Source: Sambucus nigra
Taxonomy: Eukaryota > Streptophyta > Magnoliopsida > Dipsacales > Adoxaceae
NCBI GenBank assembly: GCA_949130495.1
Contig: OX422223.1
Location: 81,667,751 to 81,731,750 of the forward strand
Length of the DNA stretch: 64,000 bases
Direction of reading: 5' to 3'
The translations under genes were made by a program, and so were the position numbers. Numbering within the stretch: position 1 is the stretch's first letter; each line of letters starts with the position of its first letter. Below the pieces are notes generated by a model. That model worked only from the letters and a program-made list of their open reading frames with translations. It had not been told where the DNA came from and ran no database searches. Of this stretch, positions 1-10,593 are shown in pieces.

Positions 1-240
1 CATTTGACCCAAAGTCAACTCCTGGACCCGGGAGCTTTCAAAGGTCTCTGAAATACCCTTCCAATGGTTCACCCCGTGCAAGATTCAGATCAATGATTCG
101 CGCTCTACGACCGATTTTTCGAAGGAATCTGAAAGACACTGCCAAACGGCAGGTTCTAAATCCTGCCTATCGACAGTGTGCCTAAACACTCCTGTCGATT
201 GGCAGGACCAGGGCTATGCCGATAGGCAATGCCCTGGGCC

Positions 241-250
241 TATAAAAAGG
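241..250 (+). promoter_or_regulatory. TATA box of family-C LTR
   Basis: TATAAAAAGG lies just after a zone of short inverted repeats built on TGCCTATCG/CGATAGGCA (about 145-230). The family-C LTR at 53384-54860 has the same arrangement on the minus strand near 54541-54560. Transcription of the element would start roughly 30 bases downstream. Confidence 0.6.
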
Positions 251-702
251 AGGGACTAACCTTATTCCCAAAGGAGGAAAATCAGAGATCCATCACTCTC
301 CATAAGTTTAGAAAACCCCTCTCGAAGTCAGCGTGATTTCCACATCCAAATCCCTTTTCAACCTTCACCTTTCATCACTTTCTTCATCAAACTTGGTGAA
401 TTAAGTACCCTCCATCATCATCCAAGTTCAAGGGTTGCTCTCCAACATCCAAGATCAAGATCTTCAAGAAGGTCCAACTTTCTCAACTCTCTCTTTAAAT
501 TCCCTTAAATTCGCATTAACTTATTTTATTACTTAGCACTTTTATTCTCTCATCTCACATATCTTAATATACTTTTTATCTAGTATTATTGCACATCTCT
601 TATTTTCATATAAATAAAACCCAAAAAATAAGAAAAAGAGGATTTGCTCATAAAATCCAAACGGGAATTCTCACACTTTTCTCACAACTAAAACACTTAC
701 TT

Positions 703-719
703 ACACACACACACACACA
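703..719 (+). repeat. (AC)n microsatellite
   Basis: A short run of about eight AC dinucleotides inside the LTR. Confidence 0.8.
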
Positions 720-1429
720 AATAAGAGAAGTTTCTGGTTGGATTCATGGGATAAATCCCACCCCTTATTTTGCATACGAACTACGTGGACTTTGATGCCT
801 CTATATGCTATATAGGTGTCTCGAGGTAAAACCTAAGACTCGAGTCCTTTTCCTACTTTTTTCTTACTTTTTCCACATTCTTTAAACTTAACTCTCTTAT
901 ATTCTATGTATTTACATATACATATATTTGTTCTTAGTTGCGTATTATTCCACATGCGTTATCATTCCCTTATAATGATCGACGCTAAGATAATCGCATA
1001 AATCCTATTTTCTAGTATTATTTTTTTGGAACATTCCTATGGATGACTCGCTTTATCTCTTCCATGATACAAGTCGATGATTTCTATCTCCACTATGTAT
1101 ACACATGCACACACATCACGGGGAAATAAAGGAAAATAGCAATAACCCATGAGAGACCGTAAGGGCGAAATGGGTGCCTAACACCTTCCCATTTCGTAAC
1201 TTAGCCTCTGGACCCTTTTTGAATCATTTTGGTTTCATATGTATCAGTATGTCTTTGGATGATGTCCTTCAGGACGTCTCCCTTTTCTTTTATCTGTTTT
1301 GAGTAAAATAGACTGGCGACTCTATCTCTCTACATTTTCCCCTCATCAATGACGCCGATCGAAGCTCTCTCGAGAGGGACGCGCGGGACCAAGGATCCCC
1401 TCCCGCCGCGAGGATCGGGGATGGCCACA

Positions 1430-1702
1430 GTTGTATATATAATCAACCATTATCTAGGCCTCACCCATCTGCAAAGGGATATTATGAACATGAGTTCCGA
1501 CATTCAAGGAAAAAAGTGTGCACATGATAATAATCTTTCTATTGGTTAAGTTCCTAAAATAGTACAAATCTCTCTAATCATCGTGACTAGCTGATGATGA
1601 TCTAGGGGATGTGGTAGGAGGATGCACTAGGGAGGGGTGTTTTGAAGGAGGGAGTATTTAGGAAGGGAAACCTTAAGACAAAGAATAAAGGAAACCTTGA
1701 TA
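1430..1702. other. Unassigned spacer between the LTR and element A
   Basis: AT-rich DNA with no coding signal. It is the left flank of the element A insertion site and continues on the other side from 13711. Confidence 0.6.
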
Positions 1703-1707
1703 ATGAT
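1703..1707. repeat. Target site duplication, left copy (element A)
   Basis: ATGAT immediately precedes the TG of the left LTR. The same five bases follow the CA of the right LTR at 13706-13710. Confidence 0.93.
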
Positions 1708-1835
1708 TGTTGATACCAAAATTAATATACTGATGTGGACGAATAATACGAAGACACGTGTCAATCTACGTGGCACAATAGCAGCGAGGAAGATCATTTC
1801 CCGACCAGCAATGTTTCTTTCTGAGCAACGAGAAT

Positions 1836-1921
1836 ACACCGAGGAACTCTATCACACCGAGGAACTCTATCACACCGAGGAACTCCAACGCACCGAGGTA
1901 CTCTAACGTTCCGAGGACCTC
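1836..1921 (+). repeat. 18-bp tandem repeat inside the LTR of element A
   Basis: The unit ACACCGAGGAACTCTATC is repeated about 4.5 times with increasing divergence to the right. The same array lies in the 3' LTR at about 13237-13322. It sits upstream of the TATA box, a usual place for LTR enhancer repeats, so a regulatory role is possible but not shown. Confidence 0.85.
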
Positions 1922-2104
1922 CTGATCAGCGAACAACTATGGCGGTCCGAGCTGCATCTCGGTCGTATCATTAATTGCCAGATAATCAACAGCTCAGATA
2001 TTCATTGAATGCTTATATTCTTGGCACGCACTCTGCATTAAATGTATTACCCTTTCATATGTATGTCATTTAATGTATCGAACCTTTCATGTACAGCCTC
2101 AAGG

Positions 2105-2112
2105 CTATAAAT
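2105..2112 (+). promoter_or_regulatory. TATA box in 5' LTR of element A
   Basis: CTATAAAT lies about 190 bases before the LTR end, the expected U3/R position. The matching copy in the 3' LTR is near 13506. Confidence 0.65.
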
Positions 2113-2304
2113 ACCATGTATCATCCTCATTGAAGGGGACCGGAATTTCTTGAGAGATCTTGTAATCAAGAATTCCACAAACACTCAGCAATAATATAAC
2201 AGTGGACGTAGGCTTTATTCCTAGCCGAACCACTTTAAAAATATTTGTCTTATTTATTTATCTGTGATTGAATAATTAGAGCGATCTAGTTTTTTACATC
2301 AACA

Positions 2305-2325
2305 GATTGGCGCCGTCTGTGGGAA
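2305..2325 (+). other. Primer binding site of element A
   Basis: GATTGGCGCCGTCTGTGGGA starts directly after the LTR end. This is a usual place and motif for minus-strand primer binding in plant Ty3/gypsy elements. Element B has a close match (TTGGCACCGTCTGTGGGA) in the same place. I do not assign the tRNA. Confidence 0.8.
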
Positions 2326-2367
2326 ACGACTGTTATTATCGTTTTTCATAAAAATCATTTATCACCA

Positions 2368-5300
2368 ATGGCAGATAATCCAGAATCCAGTAATCGAAAT
2401 GCTGGAAATACTGGAAATCTTCCAAATCCATCCGCATCCCCAGATCTGGCTGGAATTATGACGAATCTGGCTCAAGGACAAACCGCCATGCAAGAATCTA
2501 TGAGGAAACTCATTCAAACTCTTCAGGGCGGTGCGCCTACCTATTCAGGGCAAAGGAATGATCATAGGCAATCACAATCTAGACGTACTGGGTCATATCG
2601 CAATGAGGAGACTAATGATTCTTCTTATCAACCTGGGCGAACTTCATCGATACGGGCTACGGATACAGATCAACGTATCACTCTCTCTCCGGAGAGAACT
2701 AGCGCTTTGGAAAGGTTAAGCAGAGTGTCTCCTTTCAGTCATTTAGGACCAAGGAGGAACATGAGTCCACCTAGGGCTCCATCAAGAAGTTTTCGACCAC
2801 CCCCAGGTTTGAGAGAAGGATCTGCGCAATCACGACCAACTACTCGTCGAGATAAATCTCAGGAAGCTACGTCAGAGCAATCAGTTGCTCGGACTAAGCG
2901 GCCCGAGGAAGGGAATGAAGCATGGAAAGGTTCCATTCAACGGTTGGAGGATAGATTGGGAGAAATGGCTAAGGCGAGGAACCCCTTACAGAGAACTTTT
3001 GTTCAAGGAACACCTTTTGTGCAAGCCATTGTGGATTTCCCTACACCGTCGAAATTCAAAGCACCCGTAGTGACTCCCAAGTACGATGGAAAGACAGATC
3101 CCGTACTTCATATAGAACAATACCAAGCTGTTGCAGATATCTACGCTGTCCCCGACGAGATGAGGTGTAGAGCATTCTCGGGAACTCTTACCGGATCTGC
3201 ACAGATATGGTACAATAATCTTCCTCGGGGTAAGATTTCAACTTTTGTTCAGTTAGCCGAGCTGTTTATTGGCAATTTTTGTTTTGGAGCAAAGCCGGTA
3301 AAGCGAGTAGCACACTTGCTAAGTGTTAGACAAAAATCAGGTGAAAGTACTAGAGATTACATAACTCGTTTCAATAACGAAAAGTTGGAAGTCATAGATT
3401 ATGAAGAAAAGACAGCAATCACTGCTCTGATGAGTGGTTTGCTGCCTAACAAGCTGTACTACACTTTGGCCAAAGATCCACCTAAAAATATGTCGGAGTT
3501 GATGGCAAAGGCGGCCAAAATCATGAATGCCGAGGAGGCTATGGCTGCGAAGAAGAATATGGATAAAGAAGTTAAAGTGGAGGTCGACAATTCTAAGAAG
3601 AAAGATCAGAAAGGTAATGGTGGTGACAAACACTCCAAGAATAACAGGATGAAGTTGGAAGCCCTAAAGAAGTATGATAATTATACTCCATTGAAAGTGG
3701 GTATTAATCATGTTTTGGAAGAAATCAGGAATAACGAGGAAATCAAGTGGCCAGAGAAACTGAAGACAGATCCCGACCTGAGGAATAAGGCCAAATATTG
3801 CGAGTTTCACAAAGATCATGGCCATATGACCAAAAATTGTATAGCCCTTCAGAACGAGATTGAAACACTCATCCGAAGAGGAAAATTATCAAAGTATGTA
3901 GATCGCAGGAGTGGGAGGAAGAATGATGATAGAATTAGAGAGAGATCTAGATCTCCTCGTCGTGCAGAGGAGAAAAAGAGGAGGGACCATGAAGAGGATC
4001 CAGATGATGACCCCGATCTTCCCAAGAAGCCAAGGAAACCTGAACGAGAGGTATTTTCCATACGTTTTGGATCATTTGATTGTAATGTTATTACAGGAGG
4101 AGATGCAGGAGGAGGAGACCTTACTGCAGAAAGAAAAGCTTACCTCGGAGAGGCTCAAGCTTGTTCATACATTCAGCGAATAAACCTGGCCGAGGATGAT
4201 CGTCCGAGGAAGGTAAACAAAGAGAAGCTAGTGATTGGTTTTTCAAAAAACGACCTGGCAGGTGTTCTTTACCCTCATGATGATCCTCTGGTGATCAAAA
4301 TGAGGATGAAGGATGTGGTCATTTCAAGGGTGTTAGTAGACAATGGTAGTTCGGCAGACATCATGTACTATTCATGCTTTGATAGCTTGAATTTAAAATT
4401 ATCTCAATTAGAACCTTATCACAGACCCCTTCTAGGTTTTGCTGGCGAGAAAGTTTTTCCACTTGGGACGATCAAGTTGGATATACTCATTGGAACTTGG
4501 CCGGCTTGTCGAACAGAAAGAATACGCTTTTTTGTGATGGATAAGAATGTGCAGTCCGCCTACAACATCATCATGGGAAGAGTTGGATTGAAGAAGTTCG
4601 AAGCAGTTCCATCTACAGTACATCAGTGTTTGAAATTCCCAACGAATTTTGGAGTAGGAATTATGAAAGGTGATCAAAAAGTAGCTCGGGAATGCTATTA
4701 TTCGTCTGCCGAGCAAGAGGAACTTGAAGAATCAAAGAAAAAGACTACTACTTACCAAGTGGAGGAAGGCACAGAAATTGAAACTCTTGACCCTAGGGAT
4801 GAATCTCAACTCGTAAAAGGGCAGGTTGTGGAATCTACAGAAATTGTTATCCTGGACGACGAGCATCCTGAACGAATAACTCAGATAGGATCGTCGTTGG
4901 ATGTTTCAATAAAACAGGAGTTGATAACTTTCTTGAGAAACAGGAAGAATACTTTTGCTTGGAGTCATGAAGACATGCCAGGAATAGATCCAAACTTCTT
5001 ATGTCATGAACTCAATGTGAATAAGGAGATCAAGCCTGTGAAGCAAAGAAGAAGAGTGTTTAGTCCCGAGAAGAACCAGGCCATACAAGAAGAGGTCGAG
5101 AAACTCCAGAAAGCCCAATTCATTGAAGATGTGAAATATCCAGATTGGTTGGCGAATGTGGTAATGGTAAAAAAGAAGAACAACAAATGGAGAATGTGTG
5201 TTGATTTTACTGATCTCAACAAGGCATGTCCAAAAGATCATTTTCCATTGCCCAGAATTGATCAACTAGTGGATGCTACCTCGGGACACGAGCTACTCAG

Positions 5301-8262
5301 CTTCATGGATGCTTATTCTGGCTACAACCAAATCAAAATGAAACCTGAAGACAGGGAAAGTACTTCTTTTATTACCCCAAGGGGAACTTATTGTTATAAT
5401 GTTATGCCTTTTGGTTTAAAAAATGCAGGTGCAACATATCAACGGTTGATGAACAAGGTTTTCACCGAACAAATCAGTCGCAATATGGAGGTCTATGTCG
5501 ACGACATGCTCACCAAAAGCAAGAGAGCTGCAGATCATTTGGTTGACTTGAGTCAAACTTTTGATCAACTGGATAAATACCAGATGAAGCTTAACCCGAC
5601 GAAATGTACCTTTGGAGTACGAGAAGGAATGTTCCTCGGATACATCGTCAACCAACGAGGTATTGAGGCAAATCCAGAAAAGATCAAAGCTCTTTTAGGG
5701 CTGCGATCCTCGATGACGAAGAAAGAAGTGCAGAGTCTTACCGGACGAGTTGCAGCACTCAACAGATTTGTATCCCGAGCAACTGATAAATGCCTCCCAT
5801 TCTTCAAAACACTACGAAAAAGTTTTGAGTGGACTGATGAATGTGAGAAAGCCTTTCAAGATTTGAAGAAGTATTTGGGAGCCCCACCATTGTTGTCTAG
5901 GCCAATAACTGGAGAGAAGCTGTACTTGTATTTGGCAGTATCAGAAAATGCAGTTAGCTCGGCGTTGATCAGATTGGAGAATGGAGTCCAGAAGCCAATT
6001 TATTACACAAGCAAGGCCTTCCGAGGTGCGGAAATCAGATACCCAAAGCTGGAAAAATTGGCACTGGCATTAATTGAAGCAAGTAGAAGAATGAGGCCAT
6101 ACTTCCAGGCCCATACCATCATTGTGTATACCGACATGCCGTTAAGACAAGCCCTTCACAAGCCAGAAAAATCAGGAAGATTGATGTACTGGGCAATAGA
6201 GCTCGGTGAATATGATATTGTGTATGAACCCAGATCATCGTTGAAGGGGCAAGCCGTGGCAGATTTTATAGCAGAGTTCACATACCCTGATACCCCCGAG
6301 GAGCAAAAGGTGCTTGCTGACCTACCTGTGGACGATACAGGATCAACAGACACAGATCCAAACCAACCAAGGTTAGTAAAAGGACTTGTGGATGTAGAAA
6401 AATCATCATATTCAAACCCCGACCAACTCCGGTTGGTAGAAGGGCGCGAACAAATGACCGACGAGGAACGAAGGATACCCGGGGATGATGAAAGAAAACA
6501 GATGATATTTCACCGAGGAACTCTAACAGATAAGAAATTTGAAGAAGAGTTACATACATGGAGATTATATGTAGATGGATCATCTTGCACGGCTGGTTGT
6601 GGAGCAGGGATTGTTTTAAACTCTCCAGATGATATTGACATGGAGTATGCCTTGAGATTCCAATTCAAAGCTTCCAATAATGAGGCTGAATATGAGGCTA
6701 TGATAGCAGGTTTTCATTTGGCGAAAGTTATGGAGGCACGTCAAGTAATTGTTTTCAGTGATTCTCAATTAATTGTGAATCAAATGATGGGAATATATGC
6801 AGTGAAGGGAGAGTTAATGGTGAAGTACCATGCAAAAGTGATGGAGTTATTGAAAGAATTTGATGCTATTAAATTGGTGAGGATACCGAGAATGGAGAAT
6901 GCTAGAGCAGACGCATTGGCCCGACTAGCGTCAGCTACGCGCACCGAGCTGCGAAGAACAATACCAATTGAAGTACTAGAAAGTCGGAGCATAGAAGAAG
7001 ATCTGACGGTGAAGATTATTACCCTTGATTTAGGACCATCTTGGATGGATCCTATCAGAGCATACATTGAAGAAGGAGTGCTACCGGAGGACAAACTAGC
7101 TGCCAAGAAATTGAAGTATAAAGTTGCTCGGTATGTGTTAACTAATGGTGTTTTGTATAGACGAGGAATTATGGCAGGTTTGCAGAGATGTGTGCATCCA
7201 TCAGAAGTCAAAGAATTGATTGAAGAAATCCATGAAGGATCTTGTGGAGCTCATGTAGCAGGTCGGACTCTTCTGCAAAGGGTGATGACACAGGGATACT
7301 ACTGGCCGACGATGAGAGCTGATTGTATAGCCTATGCTAAGAAGTGTGACAAGTGCCAACGTTTCTCCTCCATCCGAAGAACTCCACAGGCATTGTTGAC
7401 ACCCATAACATCACCTTGGCCATTTGCCATGTGGGGTATTGATCTGGTTGGACCACTGCCGACGACCCGAGGAAGGTTCAAGTATCTCGTCGTGGCAGTA
7501 AACTATTTTACTAAGTGGGTGGAAGCTGAACCACTAATTGACATGACGTACGAGAAGGTGTATCAGTTCATATGGAAGAATATCATTTGTCGGTATGGTC
7601 TCCCCCACGCTTTCATCACAGACCATGGAATGCAATTTGATAATGAAGAATTTGCTGCCTATTGTCATCAGTCAAATGTCTTGAAGTTTCATTCAGCACC
7701 AGGCCATCCCCAAAGCAATGGACAGACTGAAGTGACGAACAGAACATTACTAAATGGGTTGAAGAAGAGGTTAAGTGAGGCTAAAGCAAATTGTATTAAT
7801 GAGCTACAGTCAGTTTTGTGGGTTTACCGAACAACTCCCCGAGCAGCAACAGGAGAATCACCATATATGCTAACATTTGGAAGTGAGGCTGTGATACCTA
7901 CCGAGTTTGGCCTACCAACACACAGGGTGTTAAATTTCAATTCTCCGATCAGTGATCTGATGAGAAGGATGGATTTGGATATGCTCGAAGAAGTCAGAGA
8001 AGAGGCAGCCATTAGGAATGCTGCTTATCAACAACGAACAGCTCTGTTTTACAACAAAAGAGTAAAGAAATGTGATTTAAAAGAGGGGGATTATGTGCTA
8101 AAGAAGGTCATTCAGAAGCAGAATAAACTGAAAGCAAACTGGCATGGACCTTACCGAGTTACAGAGGTTGTTCGACCAGGAACTTACAGAATAGCAACTT
8201 TAGAAGGAGAGGAATTTAAGAACGCGTGGAATGCTGAACACCTGCGCAAGTATTATCAGTGA
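2368..8262 (+). CDS. Gag-Pol polyprotein of element A (Tat lineage)
   Basis: One open frame of 1964 residues, starting at the first ATG after the primer binding site. Domains: disordered polar N-terminus (1-200); gag core (about 230-340, around GTLTGSAQIWYNNL); CX2HX4HX4C zinc knuckle at 478-491; aspartic protease with VDNGSS at 657-662; reverse transcriptase with YVDD at 1043-1046; a first RNase H (about 1185-1305) whose usual first Asp is replaced (LAVSEN); a second, archaeal-type RNase H with D1403, E1441, D1465, D1515; integrase zinc finger H1622/H1629/C1660/C1663; integrase core D1692, D1752, E1788 (DD35E). It ends after a short basic tail with no chromodomain. The dual RNase H is a known hallmark of Tat elements. 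No stop or frameshift was seen, so it is probably functional. Confidence 0.96.
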   Translation: MADNPESSNRNAGNTGNLPNPSASPDLAGIMTNLAQGQTAMQESMRKLIQTLQGGAPTYSGQRNDHRQSQSRRTGSYRNEETNDSSYQPGRTSSIRATDTDQRITLSPERTSALERLSRVSPFSHLGPRRNMSPPRAPSRSFRPPPGLREGSAQSRPTTRRDKSQEATSEQSVARTKRPEEGNEAWKGSIQRLEDRLGEMAKARNPLQRTFVQGTPFVQAIVDFPTPSKFKAPVVTPKYDGKTDPVLHIEQYQAVADIYAVPDEMRCRAFSGTLTGSAQIWYNNLPRGKISTFVQLAELFIGNFCFGAKPVKRVAHLLSVRQKSGESTRDYITRFNNEKLEVIDYEEKTAITALMSGLLPNKLYYTLAKDPPKNMSELMAKAAKIMNAEEAMAAKKNMDKEVKVEVDNSKKKDQKGNGGDKHSKNNRMKLEALKKYDNYTPLKVGINHVLEEIRNNEEIKWPEKLKTDPDLRNKAKYCEFHKDHGHMTKNCIALQNEIETLIRRGKLSKYVDRRSGRKNDDRIRERSRSPRRAEEKKRRDHEEDPDDDPDLPKKPRKPEREVFSIRFGSFDCNVITGGDAGGGDLTAERKAYLGEAQACSYIQRINLAEDDRPRKVNKEKLVIGFSKNDLAGVLYPHDDPLVIKMRMKDVVISRVLVDNGSSADIMYYSCFDSLNLKLSQLEPYHRPLLGFAGEKVFPLGTIKLDILIGTWPACRTERIRFFVMDKNVQSAYNIIMGRVGLKKFEAVPSTVHQCLKFPTNFGVGIMKGDQKVARECYYSSAEQEELEESKKKTTTYQVEEGTEIETLDPRDESQLVKGQVVESTEIVILDDEHPERITQIGSSLDVSIKQELITFLRNRKNTFAWSHEDMPGIDPNFLCHELNVNKEIKPVKQRRRVFSPEKNQAIQEEVEKLQKAQFIEDVKYPDWLANVVMVKKKNNKWRMCVDFTDLNKACPKDHFPLPRIDQLVDATSGHELLSFMDAYSGYNQIKMKPEDRESTSFITPRGTYCYNVMPFGLKNAGATYQRLMNKVFTEQISRNMEVYVDDMLTKSKRAADHLVDLSQTFDQLDKYQMKLNPTKCTFGVREGMFLGYIVNQRGIEANPEKIKALLGLRSSMTKKEVQSLTGRVAALNRFVSRATDKCLPFFKTLRKSFEWTDECEKAFQDLKKYLGAPPLLSRPITGEKLYLYLAVSENAVSSALIRLENGVQKPIYYTSKAFRGAEIRYPKLEKLALALIEASRRMRPYFQAHTIIVYTDMPLRQALHKPEKSGRLMYWAIELGEYDIVYEPRSSLKGQAVADFIAEFTYPDTPEEQKVLADLPVDDTGSTDTDPNQPRLVKGLVDVEKSSYSNPDQLRLVEGREQMTDEERRIPGDDERKQMIFHRGTLTDKKFEEELHTWRLYVDGSSCTAGCGAGIVLNSPDDIDMEYALRFQFKASNNEAEYEAMIAGFHLAKVMEARQVIVFSDSQLIVNQMMGIYAVKGELMVKYHAKVMELLKEFDAIKLVRIPRMENARADALARLASATRTELRRTIPIEVLESRSIEEDLTVKIITLDLGPSWMDPIRAYIEEGVLPEDKLAAKKLKYKVARYVLTNGVLYRRGIMAGLQRCVHPSEVKELIEEIHEGSCGAHVAGRTLLQRVMTQGYYWPTMRADCIAYAKKCDKCQRFSSIRRTPQALLTPITSPWPFAMWGIDLVGPLPTTRGRFKYLVVAVNYFTKWVEAEPLIDMTYEKVYQFIWKNIICRYGLPHAFITDHGMQFDNEEFAAYCHQSNVLKFHSAPGHPQSNGQTEVTNRTLLNGLKKRLSEAKANCINELQSVLWVYRTTPRAATGESPYMLTFGSEAVIPTEFGLPTHRVLNFNSPISDLMRRMDLDMLEEVREEAAIRNAAYQQRTALFYNKRVKKCDLKEGDYVLKKVIQKQNKLKANWHGPYRVTEVVRPGTYRIATLEGEEFKNAWNAEHLRKYYQ

Positions 8263-8370
8263 TGTCAAATGTAAAGCATTTCTTTCATTATGAATAAAAC
8301 GAGGATGTTTCGCCATGTTCTTTCTGGTTGAAAATTTTTTGGGGAATACTAGTGTAATACACTACACAAC

Positions 8371-8640
8371 AAAAGTGCTCTAAGGAGCCAACCTCCTTTG
8401 GTTAGGAGGACAGCTCTACGGAGCAAAAGTGCTCTAAGGAGCCAACCTCCTTTGGCTAGGAGGACAGCTCTACGGAGCAAAAGTGCTATAAGTAGCCAAC
8501 CTCCTTTGGTTAGGAGGACAGCTCTACGGAGCAAAAGTGCTCTAAGGAGCCAACCTCCTTTGGTTAGGAGGACATGCTCTAAGGAGCCAAAAAATGCTCT
8601 AAGGAGCCAAAAGCTTTAAGGAGCCAGAAAGTGTACACCA
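8371..8640 (+). repeat. 54-bp tandem repeat downstream of pol in element A
   Basis: Four copies start at about 8371, 8425, 8479 and 8533, exactly 54 bases apart, followed by shortened units to about 8640. The core is AAAAGTGCTCTAAGGAGCC followed by CAACCTCCTTTGG. Because 54 is a multiple of three, both strands stay open by chance and give spurious reading frames. Hypervariable tandem repeats in the 3' untranslated region are known for Tat/Ogre elements. Confidence 0.92.
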
Positions 8641-9173
8641 ACATGATCAACTACGGTTGGTAAGATAAAAATATACTCTCATATTACAACTTATGTTGGT
8701 CGGGAGGTAATATTATTACAATGAGTTCTTTGAAGTATAGTTGGTCGGGGATAAAAACCCAATAACTGTAGTTGGTTGGCGAGGACAAATTATTGATCTT
8801 AGTTGGTCGGACGCAATTTTATAAATAAACCAAGTATAGCTGGTCGGGGATAAAACCCATCAACTGTAATTGGCCGACAAACATTATTCACCCACCTTGG
8901 TTGGTTGGAAACAATTTGAACATTTTTACTCATTACTTTATTATTAAGTGATCGAGAAACATTACTAATACTTGTAACTTTTTATTAAGTTGCTTATTGA
9001 ACAATAATATTGTTATCTTTTTAACAGATACATAGATACATATGTACAAATATAAAGGTGTTTGATAAACACAAGACAATAGCAAAATTGGCAAACATAA
9101 AATGAAAATCTTTCATTAAATTTAAAATAAGATTACAGGATACAAGAATGTACTAATTGTTACATTGATATTA
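8641..9173. other. Spacer between pol and the antisense gene in element A
   Basis: No coding signal. From 8641 to 8920 a short motif close to AGTTGGTCGG recurs irregularly, apparently an old degraded repeat. The last part would hold the 3' ends of both the pol transcript and the opposing antisense transcript. Confidence 0.6.
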
Positions 9174-10445
9174 CTATTCTATTGGTTTCTTGCCCTGTGC
9201 TTTAGAAACAGGTTCCTCGCCGGCAGGAGGGTCTTCTAGGCAAAGGGGAGAATTGATGAAATTAACATCTCTGAGCATTCTGACGTTCATAACAGAAGGT
9301 GTATCCAAAATATGCTCAGGACGAGATAATTCAACTTGGGAATGAAGGCTATAATCACCAAGGTATTTTGAAATTAGGCTGCGAGGAATGGAACGAGCTG
9401 GGATCCATGCCATATCCAATTTGAAAGGTGGTACAGGCAGGTCTAATAATGATGGAGCATGATAGTCCCATAAAAAATGCCCTTGCTCCAATTTTAATAC
9501 ACCCAGTGCATTTAACCATCCTTGCTTGTAACCTTCATTGTTAGCATGTTCAAAGCGAGCATCCAGGTGAACAAGGGCTTCATTGTATCCTGCCATCCAA
9601 AATTCCCTTGGCTGTTTATGGAATTGGAAGATTAATCTGTCCAATTGTTCATGAAGGCTTTTTGCAAAAAGATCCTTATTATGCAGAGAAGATTTCATCG
9701 TTGTAAGTTGATCTTCCAAGGATAAATTCTTCTTCGACATTTCTGATAGGGCCCGATCTTTGATGTTTAACTGGAATGCTTGAGTTTCTAAAGTGGATTG
9801 GGTACGAGCTTCTTCAACATTGCGACTGAGAACTCTTGATCGGCTCCGAGAACCTCTTCCTCGTCCCCGAGCAGTTCCAGAAATGGCAGATTTTCTTAAG
9901 TCCTCCAGCTCTTGCCGTAATTTGGCGTTTTCGACCTCTAAGAACGAGAAGCCTTCATCAGTAACTGGTATTAATGCAGTAGAAGATGAAGCAGCAGATT
10001 CATATTGAGCCAATTTTTTCTGCAAATTATTATTTTCTTGTTCCAGGATCTCGGCAATTTGTCTGCAGGCTTCAACTTCACCTTTTAGGGTCCTTTCCCT
10101 AATATCATATGCAGCAATGATCTTCTTATGGCCTGTTTCAGAAGAAAGTTGTTGGTATCTATTTTCATAATCTTTGTGTAACAAAGCCATTGATTCATTG
10201 TGCTGACCTTGGAGATCCTCTAAGGAACAATGCAGCTCTTCAATCAGGTCATAATAAGCGACATTGTTGGCCACAGCTCGGTCGAGTAAATCTTTCAAGT
10301 ACCGATAAGCCTCAATAGCCTGCTCTGAAGCACCATGACCAAGAATATCAGCAATTTCCGATGTACTAAGGTCTGTATGACCAGCCTTATAGTATTGGTG
10401 ACATTGCTGCATCAGCTCGGTATCATGTGAAGAGATCAATTCCAT
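9174..10445 (-). CDS. Antisense coiled-coil protein of element A (second antisense gene)
   Basis: A 423-residue frame on the strand opposite to gag-pol. I do not recognise a catalytic domain. It is rich in Glu, Lys, Gln and Leu, with heptad-like stretches at about residues 65-190 and 215-275, interrupted by a Gly-Arg-Ser-Arg patch near 195-210 that could bind nucleic acid or act as a nuclear signal. The C-terminal third carries an aromatic segment with GYKQGWLNAL. A similar aromatic GW segment (YFHDGWVAAL) follows the coiled coil of the upstream antisense gene, so the two may be related. The ATG is 149 bases after the end of that gene's downstream open tail. It could be a separate gene or a downstream exon of the same transcription unit. 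The intact frame in a young element argues that it is under selection. Confidence 0.75.
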   Translation of the reverse strand: MELISSHDTELMQQCHQYYKAGHTDLSTSEIADILGHGASEQAIEAYRYLKDLLDRAVANNVAYYDLIEELHCSLEDLQGQHNESMALLHKDYENRYQQLSSETGHKKIIAAYDIRERTLKGEVEACRQIAEILEQENNNLQKKLAQYESAASSSTALIPVTDEGFSFLEVENAKLRQELEDLRKSAISGTARGRGRGSRSRSRVLSRNVEEARTQSTLETQAFQLNIKDRALSEMSKKNLSLEDQLTTMKSSLHNKDLFAKSLHEQLDRLIFQFHKQPREFWMAGYNEALVHLDARFEHANNEGYKQGWLNALGVLKLEQGHFLWDYHAPSLLDLPVPPFKLDMAWIPARSIPRSLISKYLGDYSLHSQVELSRPEHILDTPSVMNVRMLRDVNFINSPLCLEDPPAGEEPVSKAQGKKPIE

Positions 10446-10593
10446 TCTAGCAACAAACTAAGGACGAGAAAAAGACAACAATCAACAAAAACAAGTTATC
10501 AACAACAGAGATAAGCAAAGATATATTTTATTAGATCATCAAAAAGTTACATTGTTCGATTACAAGGAAATACAGAAATGATACCGAACAACT

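Larger units (their letters stand above)
1..1429 (+). mobile_element. LTR of a Tat/Ogre-like retrotransposon (family C), left part cut by window edge
   Basis: This is the right-hand part of a long terminal repeat. It matches, in reverse complement, the blocks at 25334-27290 and 53384-54860: the same promoter zone (TATA at 241), the same stretch around 1150-1200, the same block near 1310, and the same terminal GGCCACA at 1423-1429. The window begins inside the ~165-bp subrepeats that precede the promoter in this family. No primer binding site follows the LTR end (the other copy is followed by GGAGACTCCGCTGGGG), so this is either a solo LTR or the 3' LTR of an element lying to the left. The divergence from the other copies suggests it is old. 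Confidence 0.75.
1708..2304 (+). repeat. 5' LTR of element A
   Basis: 597 bp, bounded by TG and CA, nearly identical to 13109-13705. I see differences near 1729, 1822 and 1966 only. It contains a TATA box at about 2105 and an 18-bp tandem repeat. Confidence 0.95.

Noticed and set aside
1697..1906. Frame across the LTR of element A, repeated at 13062-13307
   Set aside because: Lies wholly in LTR U3 sequence and its 18-bp repeat; a chance frame present in both LTRs.
8349..8619. Repetitive frames on both strands (RRTALRSKSALRSQPP-like)
   Set aside because: Produced by the 54-bp tandem repeat (54 is divisible by three); lies in the 3' untranslated part of element A.
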